A stretch of 29,636 nucleotides of DNA, taken from contig DAORRV010000042.1 of NCBI GenBank assembly GCA_035443185.1, positions 1-29,636 of the forward strand, written 5' to 3'. Origin of the DNA: UBA2330 sp035443185. GTDB taxonomy: Bacteria > Bacteroidota > Ignavibacteria > Tepidaquicellales > Tepidaquicellaceae. Each line of letters opens with the position of its first letter. Position 1 is the first letter of the stretch. A program made the position numbers and the translations under genes. Under the pieces are notes generated by a model, which saw nothing but the letters and a program-made list of their open reading frames with translations, did not search any database and had not been told where the DNA came from. This document shows positions 16,328 through 23,720 of this stretch, piece after piece.

Positions 16328-17554
16328 ATGAATTTATTTCTTGAGATAAAAGAAAATATAATAATTTCCTACAAGGCGATTACAGCCAATAAGCTGAGAT
16401 CATTTCTTGCTACGCTTGGTATAGTGATTGGAATCACTTCCGTTACACTTATGCAGACAGTTATAGAAGGAATTAACAGGGCATTTGAAAAAAGCATTTC
16501 CGCAGTAGGAGCTGATGTATTGTATGTGCAGAAATTCGAATGGTTTGGAAAAGAAGACTGGTCATTTTACAGAAACAGAAAAGATATTACTATGACACAG
16601 TTTGAATATCTTGAAAGAAATGCTCAGACTGCAGCATCACTTTGCCCTTCGACAGGCTCACAAAAGACTTTGAAATATAAAGACCTTGTACTGGAAAATG
16701 TTTTTGTACTTGGTACTACAGCAGAATATCAGGTTACATTCGGAGCTAATATGGAAGAGGGCAGATTTTTTACACAAAAAGAATCAAACGGCGGTTATCC
16801 TGTCTGCGTTATAGGGATGGACATAAAGAATGCATTTTTTGATAATGTAGACCCGATCGGCAAGACAATCAAGATTGGTACTTATTCTTTTCGGATTATA
16901 GGTGTTGTCGAAAAGCAGGGAAGTCTTCTTGGATTAATCAGCTTAGATAACAGAGTAATAATTCCGATCGAAAGATTTTTCAGATTGTTTGGGAATAAAA
17001 GAAGTTTATCAATTAATATCAAAGCAGGCGACATAAATGATCTGGATGAAACAAAGGAAGAAGTGATATCCATAATGCGTAAAGCCCGGAAGGTATCTTA
17101 TGGTGAGAGAGATGATTTTGGAGTCAATCAGCAGGAAGCTTTTAAATCAACTTATGAAAGTCTAACTTCTCTTATTAAAATTATCGGATCACTCATCACG
17201 TCTTTATCACTGATAGTTGGTTCAGTCGGTATCGCAAACATTATGTTCGTTTCAGTAAAAGAGCGGACTAAAGAGATTGGAATCAGAAAAGCTATCGGTG
17301 CAAAAAAGAGAACCATTCTCCTTCAGTTTTTAATAGAATCGGTCACTATTTGTCTGCTCGGAGGATTGATAGGGCTAATGATATCTGTACCGATCAGTCT
17401 TATTATAGATGCATATGTACTACCCACGGCAATGCCTCTTTGGGTAATAATACTTGGATTAGTAGTATCGGTTATTTTTGGAGTACTCGCAGGATTTTTC
17501 CCTGCATACAATGCTGCCAAAATGAATGCAGTAGATTCATTAAGATATGAATAA
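16328..17554 (+). CDS. ABC exporter permease 1 (MacB/FtsX fold)
   Basis: 408 residues. Typical MacB_PCD plus FtsX layout: TM1 about 25-48 (LRSFLATLGIVIGITSVTLM), a large periplasmic domain about 50-278, then TM2-TM4 (about 282-308, 330-360, 372-393). The conserved coupling helix KERTKEIGIRKAIGAKKR (311-328) and the C-terminal PAYNAAKMNAVDSLRYE are present. It should form a heterodimer with the next gene's product on the shared ATPase dimer. The periplasmic domain is only moderately similar to that of the second permease (both have YRNRKDIT/FRNRKDIT, GRFFTQ and VDPIGK). Confidence 0.93.
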   Translation: MNLFLEIKENIIISYKAITANKLRSFLATLGIVIGITSVTLMQTVIEGINRAFEKSISAVGADVLYVQKFEWFGKEDWSFYRNRKDITMTQFEYLERNAQTAASLCPSTGSQKTLKYKDLVLENVFVLGTTAEYQVTFGANMEEGRFFTQKESNGGYPVCVIGMDIKNAFFDNVDPIGKTIKIGTYSFRIIGVVEKQGSLLGLISLDNRVIIPIERFFRLFGNKRSLSINIKAGDINDLDETKEEVISIMRKARKVSYGERDDFGVNQQEAFKSTYESLTSLIKIIGSLITSLSLIVGSVGIANIMFVSVKERTKEIGIRKAIGAKKRTILLQFLIESVTICLLGGLIGLMISVPISLIIDAYVLPTAMPLWVIILGLVVSVIFGVLAGFFPAYNAAKMNAVDSLRYE

Positions 17555-17562
17555 ATAAAATT

Positions 17563-18795
17563 ATGCAGATTATAGAATTAATACGGATCGCTCTTAATAC
17601 TCTTAAAAATAATAAGATAAGAGCAATGCTTACATTGTCAGGTATAGTCATTGGTGTTTTTTCTATAATTGCGATCATGACTTTACTCAATGCACTTCAG
17701 GCAGGCATTGAAAGTGGACTGAATTCACTGGGAAGTAATACTTATCAGGTACAGAAATTTCCCGCCATGCAGTTTGGCGATGCAAGATCCAATAAAAAAT
17801 TCAGAAATAGAAAGGATATTACATATGATGAAGGACTGAGACTTCAGGAAAAAGCAACTCTGTATAAATTTATTTCTATAGAAGATTATGTATATCAAAA
17901 ATCAATTAAGACGAATAAAGATCAGACAAATCCAAATTTTTATATAGGAGGAGTCGTACCGGATTATCTGGAATGTAATAATAAAACAATACAATACGGA
18001 AGATTTTTTACACAGACCGATCTTGATAGAAATGCAAAAATTGCTGCAATTGGAACAGATGTAGTTGATAAACTTTTTCCGAATGTCGATCCGATAGGCA
18101 AGGATATTATAATCGATAACAGCCAGTATAAAGTAGTTGGTGTTTTTAAAAAAGAAGGTGAAGGTTTTGGAGAAAGTAATGATAATTTTGTGCTGCTGCC
18201 AATCACATCTATGCAGCAGGCATATGGAAAAAATAACAGGTCAATGAATATTGCCATTCAAGCACCAAGTAAAGAATTATTTAATGAGTCTATTGAAAAC
18301 ATAGTTACTGTTCTCAGATCAATAAGAGGTGATAAACCGGGTGAGCCGGATAGTTTTGAAATATTTTCAAATGAATCTCTGATAGGTCAGGTTAATAATT
18401 TTACAAAATATTTCAAATACGGCGCGGGATTTATTTCTTTCATTGCATTACTCGCGGCAGGTATCGGAATTATGAATATCATGCTGGTATCTGTAACTGA
18501 AAGAACAAAAGAGATCGGAATCAGAAAAGCTATCGGTGCAAAAAGTAAAAGCATACTTATTCAGTTTCTTGTAGAAGCAGTAATACTTTGTGAACTTGGA
18601 GGCATTATCGGAATTTTCCTTGGAGTGTTAACAGGTAATTTGCTCGGTATTTATCTGAACAGTCCGGTAGTAATTCCTTATGACTGGGTTGTGATCGGAT
18701 TATTAGTTTGTTCTGCAGTTGGAATTGGTTTCGGTGTTTATCCTGCTTACAAAGCAGCTAAACTAAATCCAATCGACGCTTTAAGATATGAATAA
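17563..18795 (+). CDS. ABC exporter permease 2 (MacB/FtsX fold)
   Basis: 410 residues, a paralogue of the preceding gene and the last gene of the operon. TM1 about 22-45, periplasmic domain about 47-283, TM2-TM4 about 285-310, 332-362 and 374-394. Coupling helix TERTKEIGIRKAIGAKSK; ends KAAKLNPIDALRYE. Bases 18508-18545 match 17270-17307 of permease 1 at 36 of 38 positions across the coupling helix. The two genes probably arose by tandem duplication and now make a heteromeric transmembrane part. Only 10 nt separate its stop from the stop of the convergent kinase-like gene. Confidence 0.93.
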   Translation: MQIIELIRIALNTLKNNKIRAMLTLSGIVIGVFSIIAIMTLLNALQAGIESGLNSLGSNTYQVQKFPAMQFGDARSNKKFRNRKDITYDEGLRLQEKATLYKFISIEDYVYQKSIKTNKDQTNPNFYIGGVVPDYLECNNKTIQYGRFFTQTDLDRNAKIAAIGTDVVDKLFPNVDPIGKDIIIDNSQYKVVGVFKKEGEGFGESNDNFVLLPITSMQQAYGKNNRSMNIAIQAPSKELFNESIENIVTVLRSIRGDKPGEPDSFEIFSNESLIGQVNNFTKYFKYGAGFISFIALLAAGIGIMNIMLVSVTERTKEIGIRKAIGAKSKSILIQFLVEAVILCELGGIIGIFLGVLTGNLLGIYLNSPVVIPYDWVVIGLLVCSAVGIGFGVYPAYKAAKLNPIDALRYE

Positions 18796-18805
18796 CCAAA
18801 CTATA

Positions 18806-19795
18806 TTATGCTGAAATTCTTTCAATGAATTTCAGCAACAACGGTTCTGTGATATAATTTTTCAAACCTCTGATATTTTCAATCGCTTTCGGAATTTTCT
18901 TTAACATCATTTCATCTTTTTTCTTTTCATAAGTATATCCGTAACTCCCTAATATTTGAATCAATCTCATCAAAGCAAAAAAATAAAATTCATATTTGAA
19001 TTTTTCCTTATCTAAATTAATTTTATTGCTAAATGAATCTATATAGTGTCTCAGAAAAAAATTTCTTTCTTCTTCAGTAATATTTATACTGCCTGAATAA
19101 AGAAATGAAGCCGCATCATAATGCGGCGGACCTTTTCTTCCAGACTGATAATCTATATAATAAAGCTCATTCTCTTTTACCATTATATTTCTTGTCTGAA
19201 AATCTCTGTAAAGAAAATATTCTTTATCTGAATTGCTGTTTAACTCTGATAAAAATCCCTTTACATAATTAAAAAGCTCTTCATCAATTTCTGTATTTTT
19301 TATTTTTCTCAGATAATAATCTTCAAATTTATCAAAATCAGAATAAATTGTTTCCTCTGAAAATTCTTTTGACTGATAACAATAACTAAAATCAATACAA
19401 TCTATTCCCTTTATCTGAAAATCCTGTAAGTCGCATAGAGCTTTTTTAAAAAGATCTGAAGTATTCCCGTGCGGAGCTGTCTGAGAATATTTGTATAATG
19501 TCATATCACCAAGATCTTCTTCTATATAGATCTGACTGTCATGAGATACACCAAATACTTCCGGTACTTTTAATCCGGCTTTTTTAAATGAATCAGAGAA
19601 TTTTATAAATGCAGTATTTTCGTCAGTATAAATATTGTTGATTCCTATCAGAGTCCTTTCAGAAGTTACTATCCTGAATATATTTCTTTCAGATGCGTCG
19701 GCATGCAGCTTTTCTATCCGCTCAATATGTTCTCCAAACTCAGTGAATACAAGTCTTTGAAATTCATTTAAAATATATTCTCTTTGATAATTCAC
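18806..19795 (-). CDS. APH-family phosphotransferase, AmgK-like
   Basis: 329 residues. The N-lobe has DASERNIFRI (33-42) and VPEVFGV...IYIEEDLGD (77-97), as in the AmgK-like branch of the aminoglycoside phosphotransferase superfamily. The catalytic loop is YRDFQTRN (Asp198, Asn203), with Tyr replacing the usual His of HRD. The metal-binding motif is YIDYQSGRKGPPHYDAAS (Asp215). AmgK proper phosphorylates N-acetylmuramic acid/GlcNAc at the anomeric position for cell-wall recycling; whether this homologue does so is unknown, and no MurU-like nucleotidyltransferase is nearby. The start is GTG (19795-19793), sharing its G with the TAG stop of the upstream gene, so the two are translationally coupled. 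Confidence 0.82.
   Translation of the reverse strand: MNYQREYILNEFQRLVFTEFGEHIERIEKLHADASERNIFRIVTSERTLIGINNIYTDENTAFIKFSDSFKKAGLKVPEVFGVSHDSQIYIEEDLGDMTLYKYSQTAPHGNTSDLFKKALCDLQDFQIKGIDCIDFSYCYQSKEFSEETIYSDFDKFEDYYLRKIKNTEIDEELFNYVKGFLSELNSNSDKEYFLYRDFQTRNIMVKENELYYIDYQSGRKGPPHYDAASFLYSGSINITEEERNFFLRHYIDSFSNKINLDKEKFKYEFYFFALMRLIQILGSYGYTYEKKKDEMMLKKIPKAIENIRGLKNYITEPLLLKFIERISA
18809..18837. terminator. Hairpin at the convergent gene junction (candidate terminator)
   Basis: TGCTGAAATTC (18809-18819) pairs perfectly with GAATTTCAGCA (18827-18837) with a 7-nt loop. It overlaps the last codons of the minus-strand kinase gene, just before its stop codon. No run of T follows on either strand, so termination is plausible from position only. 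Confidence 0.4.
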
Positions 19796-20724
19796 TATTC
19801 ACCAAGTAAGTTTTGCAGGGCATCTTTAAGATACGGATATTCAAAAACAAATCCGGATTCAAATGCTTTCTTAGGAAAAGCTTTCTGTCCATGAAGAATG
19901 TTTTCGGCAAATTCACCTACTACCAACTTCAAAGCAAAAGAAGGTACCCGAAGGAATGAAGGTTTTCCAAGCTGTTGTCCCAATACTTCATTGAATTTTT
20001 TATTGGTAACCGGCTCTGGTGAACATACATTTAATGCACCTGCGACTTTATAATTGTTGACAGCAAATAAGATCATCGATGTAATATCTTTAATATGAAT
20101 CCATGAGATCCATTGCTTACCTGAACCAAGATATCCACCCGCATAATATTTGAATGGCTTAATAAATTCTTTCAGTGCACCTTCATTCTTATCTAAAACA
20201 ATACCTGATCTTAGAGTAACTACTCTGACTCCCTGCTGCACTGATTTAATAGCTTCTGCTTCCCAGTCCACACAAAGCTTAGCGAGAAAATCTTTACCAG
20301 TATTATCGTCTTCAGTCAGTATCTCCTCACCTCTGAATCCGTATATTCCAATTCCTGAAGCGTTGATAAAACATTCAGGTTTATTCTTAGAGATTCTGAC
20401 TGCATCGGAAATAAGTGATGTTGTATTTATTCTGCTGTTGTAAATTTTTTGTTTGAATTTTTTATCCCATCTCTTTGCAGAAAGATTTTCTCCGGAGAGA
20501 TTAATTATACAGTCTGATTCATTTATAATATTAGAAAGTGAGAAGGGGTCATCATATTTCTCCCATTCAAAAATCTGGATTGTGAAATGCTTTTTAAATA
20601 GTTTTCTGGCTTTGTCTTTATTTGTTGTAAGAATTTTAACAAAGGATCCTTTCGAACAAAGTTCTTCCACTACATTCCTACCTATCAATCCCGTAGCACC
20701 GGTTATCATTACGCTTTTATCCAT
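19795..20724 (-). CDS. TIGR01777-family NAD(P)-dependent epimerase-like protein
   Basis: 309 residues, usual length. N-terminal Rossmann motif GATGLIG (9-15), INLSGENLSAKRW (74-86, the family hallmark), NASGIGIYG (121-129), WISWIHIKD (205-213) and a DUF1731-type C-terminus (about 262-309; KAFPKKAFESGFVFEYPYL). This is the YfcH/cell-division-inhibitor SULA-like branch of extended short-chain dehydrogenases; substrate and role are not established. Encoded 28 nt downstream of truA and overlapping the kinase-like gene by 1 nt, so the three probably form one operon. Confidence 0.9.
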   Translation of the reverse strand: MDKSVMITGATGLIGRNVVEELCSKGSFVKILTTNKDKARKLFKKHFTIQIFEWEKYDDPFSLSNIINESDCIINLSGENLSAKRWDKKFKQKIYNSRINTTSLISDAVRISKNKPECFINASGIGIYGFRGEEILTEDDNTGKDFLAKLCVDWEAEAIKSVQQGVRVVTLRSGIVLDKNEGALKEFIKPFKYYAGGYLGSGKQWISWIHIKDITSMILFAVNNYKVAGALNVCSPEPVTNKKFNEVLGQQLGKPSFLRVPSFALKLVVGEFAENILHGQKAFPKKAFESGFVFEYPYLKDALQNLLGE

Positions 20725-20752
20725 ATCAGATCATTATATAAAATTTTTCAAA

Positions 20753-21496
20753 TCAATAAAAAATCTCTTCAAGAAAAAGTCCCGATGGGGGAGCTGTAAA
20801 AGCTGCTGTCTCTTTTGAATAAGTGTTAAGATATTTTTTAATTTCCTTTGTTCCTAAATTTCCTCTGCCACCTTCAGTAAGTGTCCCGACAATTCTTCGT
20901 ACCATCTTCCATAAAAAATGAGAGGCCTTTATACGGATAAATATTTTATCATCAGTATCTTCAATGGTCAGAGATTCTAAATTTACCGTTGTGGATTTAT
21001 TATTTGGATCAGGCTCTGAAAATGATCTGAAGTCTTTGAATCCAACTAATAATTCAGATAACTTTTTCATCTTATCAACATCCAGTTCATCCTTTACCCA
21101 CCATACATATTTTTTTTCAAATGCAGATCTTCTTTTGGAAATCACATATACATATTGTCTGGATATTGCTGAATGCCGGGCATGAAAATTATTCGGTACT
21201 CTGTCAATTTTCAAAACATTTATATCAGAAGGAAGAGCATCATTCATTTTCATTTTTTGAATATGCGGTGCAAGCATTGTCTCACACTCGAGATGTCCAA
21301 CCTGTGCTTTTGCATGAACTCCCTTATCTGTCCTTCCGGATCCCTGGAAATCTATAAACTCACTCTTTCCTTTTGTCTCGTCAAGCATCGCCTTTGCACA
21401 TCTTATCAGAACTCCTTGTACAGTTTTTGCATTTTTCTGTACCTGCCAGCCCGAATAATTAGTTCCATCATACTCTAATATGTATTTAAATTTCAT
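20753..21496 (-). CDS. truA: tRNA pseudouridine synthase A
   Basis: 247 residues. It begins with the family start FKYILEYDGTNYSGWQVQ. The catalytic Asp57 is in GSGRTDKGVHA. FHARHSAISRQYVYVI (104-119), HFLWKMVRRIVGTL (193-206) and the terminal APPSGLFLEEI are all diagnostic. The enzyme isomerises uridines 38-40 in the tRNA anticodon arm. First gene of the minus-strand operon with the epimerase-like and kinase-like genes. Its start has no Shine-Dalgarno. Confidence 0.95.
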   Translation of the reverse strand: MKFKYILEYDGTNYSGWQVQKNAKTVQGVLIRCAKAMLDETKGKSEFIDFQGSGRTDKGVHAKAQVGHLECETMLAPHIQKMKMNDALPSDINVLKIDRVPNNFHARHSAISRQYVYVISKRRSAFEKKYVWWVKDELDVDKMKKLSELLVGFKDFRSFSEPDPNNKSTTVNLESLTIEDTDDKIFIRIKASHFLWKMVRRIVGTLTEGGRGNLGTKEIKKYLNTYSKETAAFTAPPSGLFLEEIFY

Positions 21497-21938
21497 TACT
21501 GTTTATTTTTCAAAAAAATTATTCGCATGAAAACGGTTTCAAATGATAGCATTGTTACTAAATAAAATGGTTCTGAATGATTTATATTCGAAAGTTGTAT
21601 TAAAAAATATTAACATTGCAAAAAAGTTGAACAGCGAAGATATAATTCAAATAGCAATACAACACCCACAAAAACTAGTCTTTCCCGCGAATGATGGAAT
21701 ATCAAACTAAAATCAGACATTTAATCTAAACTTAACCAAAAAAATCCTTTTTTCTAATTCGATATTAAATAAATACCAAACATCCTTATAGCTTCTACTT
21801 AATTCAGATTCCCGCCTTAGAGGGAATGACAATTTTTGAAGCATTCGGGAAAGAATGAATCTGTTAAAAAATATTTTCTAAATTATTTTCAATGTAAGTC
21901 ATAATGCACCAAAAATAATAATAAGTATCTATTAAAAT
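21497..21938. other. 442-base gap between hydrolase and truA genes
   Basis: No ORF or RNA gene recognised. It holds one clear dispersed-repeat element (21807-21832) and weaker look-alikes nearby (TTTCCCGCGAATG near 21681; ATTCGGGAAAGAATG near 21843). The rest is plain AT-rich sequence. Confidence 0.6.
21807..21832 (-). repeat. ATTCC-type dispersed element
   Basis: Read on the minus strand it is TTGTCATTCCCTCTAAGGCG plus GGAATC, with 6-bp inverted ends ATTCCC/GGGAAT around an 8-nt loop. It resembles the element at 28926-28960 (TTGTTATTCC...CTTAGCAGGAATC). Confidence 0.5.
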
Positions 21939-22733
21939 TTAACTACCTGATGAATCAAGAAAATTATTTACAGCAAGATTGAATTCTTCCGGCTTTTCCA
22001 TATTACTTATATGACCTGCGTCAAAGATAAGATGGTAAGTCGAATTTTTCATTCCCTCTTTCAAATAAAATGATTTTATCACCGGCGTTAGTACATCGTC
22101 TTTTCCTACTATAACAAGTGACGGAATTTCGAACTCTTTTATTTTGTAAGATAAATTTGTTCTTGTTGCAATAGCAATCATTACAGCACACATTCCGTCA
22201 GCATCCATCCATCCCATCATTTCTTTTAACTTCCCTGTAAGTTCAGTGTTCTCAATATTCTTCTCACTGATGAGCTTTGGCAGCATTGCATTTATAAACT
22301 CTTCTTTCCCTCCTGACCTGATCTTTTTAATTGCTGCCGATCTTCCAAGAAGTCCGTCGTAATCATCGGAATCAGCTTTTGTATCTGCAAGTATCAAAGA
22401 TAAAAATCTTTCAGGCATTCTGTCTGCTGCTCTCAGCAAAATATATCCGCCGACAGATAATCCGCATGCATGAACTTTATCCAGTTTCAAATGATCCAGA
22501 ATATCCTCAAGATCATCTACAAGATCTTCCATTGTAAATAAATATGAATCAATTTCATTACTGTAACCAAGGCCTCTGATGTCATAAGTGATCACTCTGT
22601 ATTTATCTTTGAAAAAATTAACCTGCTCATCCCACATTCTGTTACACAGCGGATAAGCATGAATAAAGATCAGCGGCTCTCCTGTACCTTCGTAGTCTGT
22701 GACACTAATTCCGTTTACTTTAAAAGTATTCAT
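21939..22733 (-). CDS. Alpha/beta-hydrolase
   Basis: 264 residues. Classical fold markers: LIFIHAYPLCNRMWDEQ (oxyanion-loop region, 21-37), YDIRGLGYS (50-58), nucleophile elbow GLSVGG with Ser93, acid at Asp212/213 (VIVGKDDVLTP) and His241 (FDAGHISNMEKPEEF). Cap region about 115-190. No signal peptide, so cytoplasmic. The family includes esterases, lactonases and peroxidases; the substrate cannot be assigned. Followed at the 5' side by a 105-nt gap to the DUF2461 gene on the same strand. Confidence 0.9.
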   Translation of the reverse strand: MNTFKVNGISVTDYEGTGEPLIFIHAYPLCNRMWDEQVNFFKDKYRVITYDIRGLGYSNEIDSYLFTMEDLVDDLEDILDHLKLDKVHACGLSVGGYILLRAADRMPERFLSLILADTKADSDDYDGLLGRSAAIKKIRSGGKEEFINAMLPKLISEKNIENTELTGKLKEMMGWMDADGMCAVMIAIATRTNLSYKIKEFEIPSLVIVGKDDVLTPVIKSFYLKEGMKNSTYHLIFDAGHISNMEKPEEFNLAVNNFLDSSGS

Positions 22734-22789
22734 AAAAAATTATTAAAGAATAATTAATATTAAAAATTTAATTCGGTATCTTATAAACC

Positions 22790-22817
22790 GCAGAGTCCGA
22801 AGAGCACGTGACTCTGC
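22790..22817. other. GC-rich hairpin between DUF2461 and hydrolase genes
   Basis: GCAGAGTC (22790-22797) pairs with GACTCTGC (22810-22817), 12-nt loop. It lies 21 nt after the DUF2461 stop on the minus strand. No T-run on either side, so it may be an RNA-processing or weak termination structure, or a repeat remnant. Confidence 0.4.
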
Positions 22818-22838
22818 CGGAAAATATTTAAATTGAAA

Positions 22839-23573
22839 TTAAATAGTTGCTTTGTGAAGAAATTTCGTAAAGTCATATGTGATCTTGATATCGTTAATAA
22901 TTTTATCAACTATTTTTTCATCCAATATCACATCAGGATTGTCATTGCTGAAAACATAAAACTGTTTCATCTTCAAAATATTCTCCAATAGTTTATCTTT
23001 TTTATCAATAGAATTTATGATCTCTTTATCAAATTCTTTAGGTAGATTTGTAAGAGTCTCTCCTTTCACTTCTCCAAAAGTTTTTGTAAATGTTTTATTG
23101 CCTGTGATTTTTTTATATTCACTGAAATTATTAAAGATATAAGCTCTTATTTTTTTCAGCATTACAGTATCCATGCTGTACTGACCGGCAGCAAATACAT
23201 ATTCATCAGGACTAAAATGAAAATAAAACTGTGGAATTTCAGAAGATTTTACTTTGCCAAAAGCAAATGCTGCAGAGTAATGAGTTTTGTATGGAGTCTT
23301 ATTTTTTGAAAATCTTATATCACGGTTTATTCTGAAAATGGATTTATAATTTACGACAATATTCGGATCGATCTTTTTTATTTCTACAGCCAGTACGTCG
23401 ATGAGATCTTTCATCGGAGCTTTTATGAAATTTTCATATGTATCCCTGTTCTTATCAAACCAATCCTTATTGTTGTTTTTGCTGACTTTAAGGGCTTTGA
23501 GAAACTGAAGAGCTTTTTTATCAAATCCAAAAAAGGGTTCGTTTACAATATTGTCTAAAACTATTTTTGCCAT
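22839..23573 (-). CDS. DUF2461 domain-containing protein
   Basis: 244 residues. Matches the DUF2461/TIGR02453 family by KDWFDKNRDTYENF (36-49), the central FRINRDIRFSKNKTPYKTH (80-98), FYFHFSPDEYVFAAGQY (116-132) and a C-terminal helical part. No signal peptide or membrane segment. The biochemical function of the family is unknown; it is common in Bacteroidota. It is divergent from the alpha-2-macroglobulin gene across a 147-nt AT-rich gap. Confidence 0.9.
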   Translation of the reverse strand: MAKIVLDNIVNEPFFGFDKKALQFLKALKVSKNNNKDWFDKNRDTYENFIKAPMKDLIDVLAVEIKKIDPNIVVNYKSIFRINRDIRFSKNKTPYKTHYSAAFAFGKVKSSEIPQFYFHFSPDEYVFAAGQYSMDTVMLKKIRAYIFNNFSEYKKITGNKTFTKTFGEVKGETLTNLPKEFDKEIINSIDKKDKLLENILKMKQFYVFSNDNPDVILDEKIVDKIINDIKITYDFTKFLHKATI

Positions 23574-23720
23574 ATAAATTTTTATAAAAAAAATTTCAGG
23601 GAACTTTCAAAGGATTATTTAATATAAGACCTGTAACTTTTCTATAGCATCAATCTAATTATTAAATATTACTTTTAAAATTTAAAAATATTTATTTCCC
23701 CTAATTAAAACTTTACAGTC

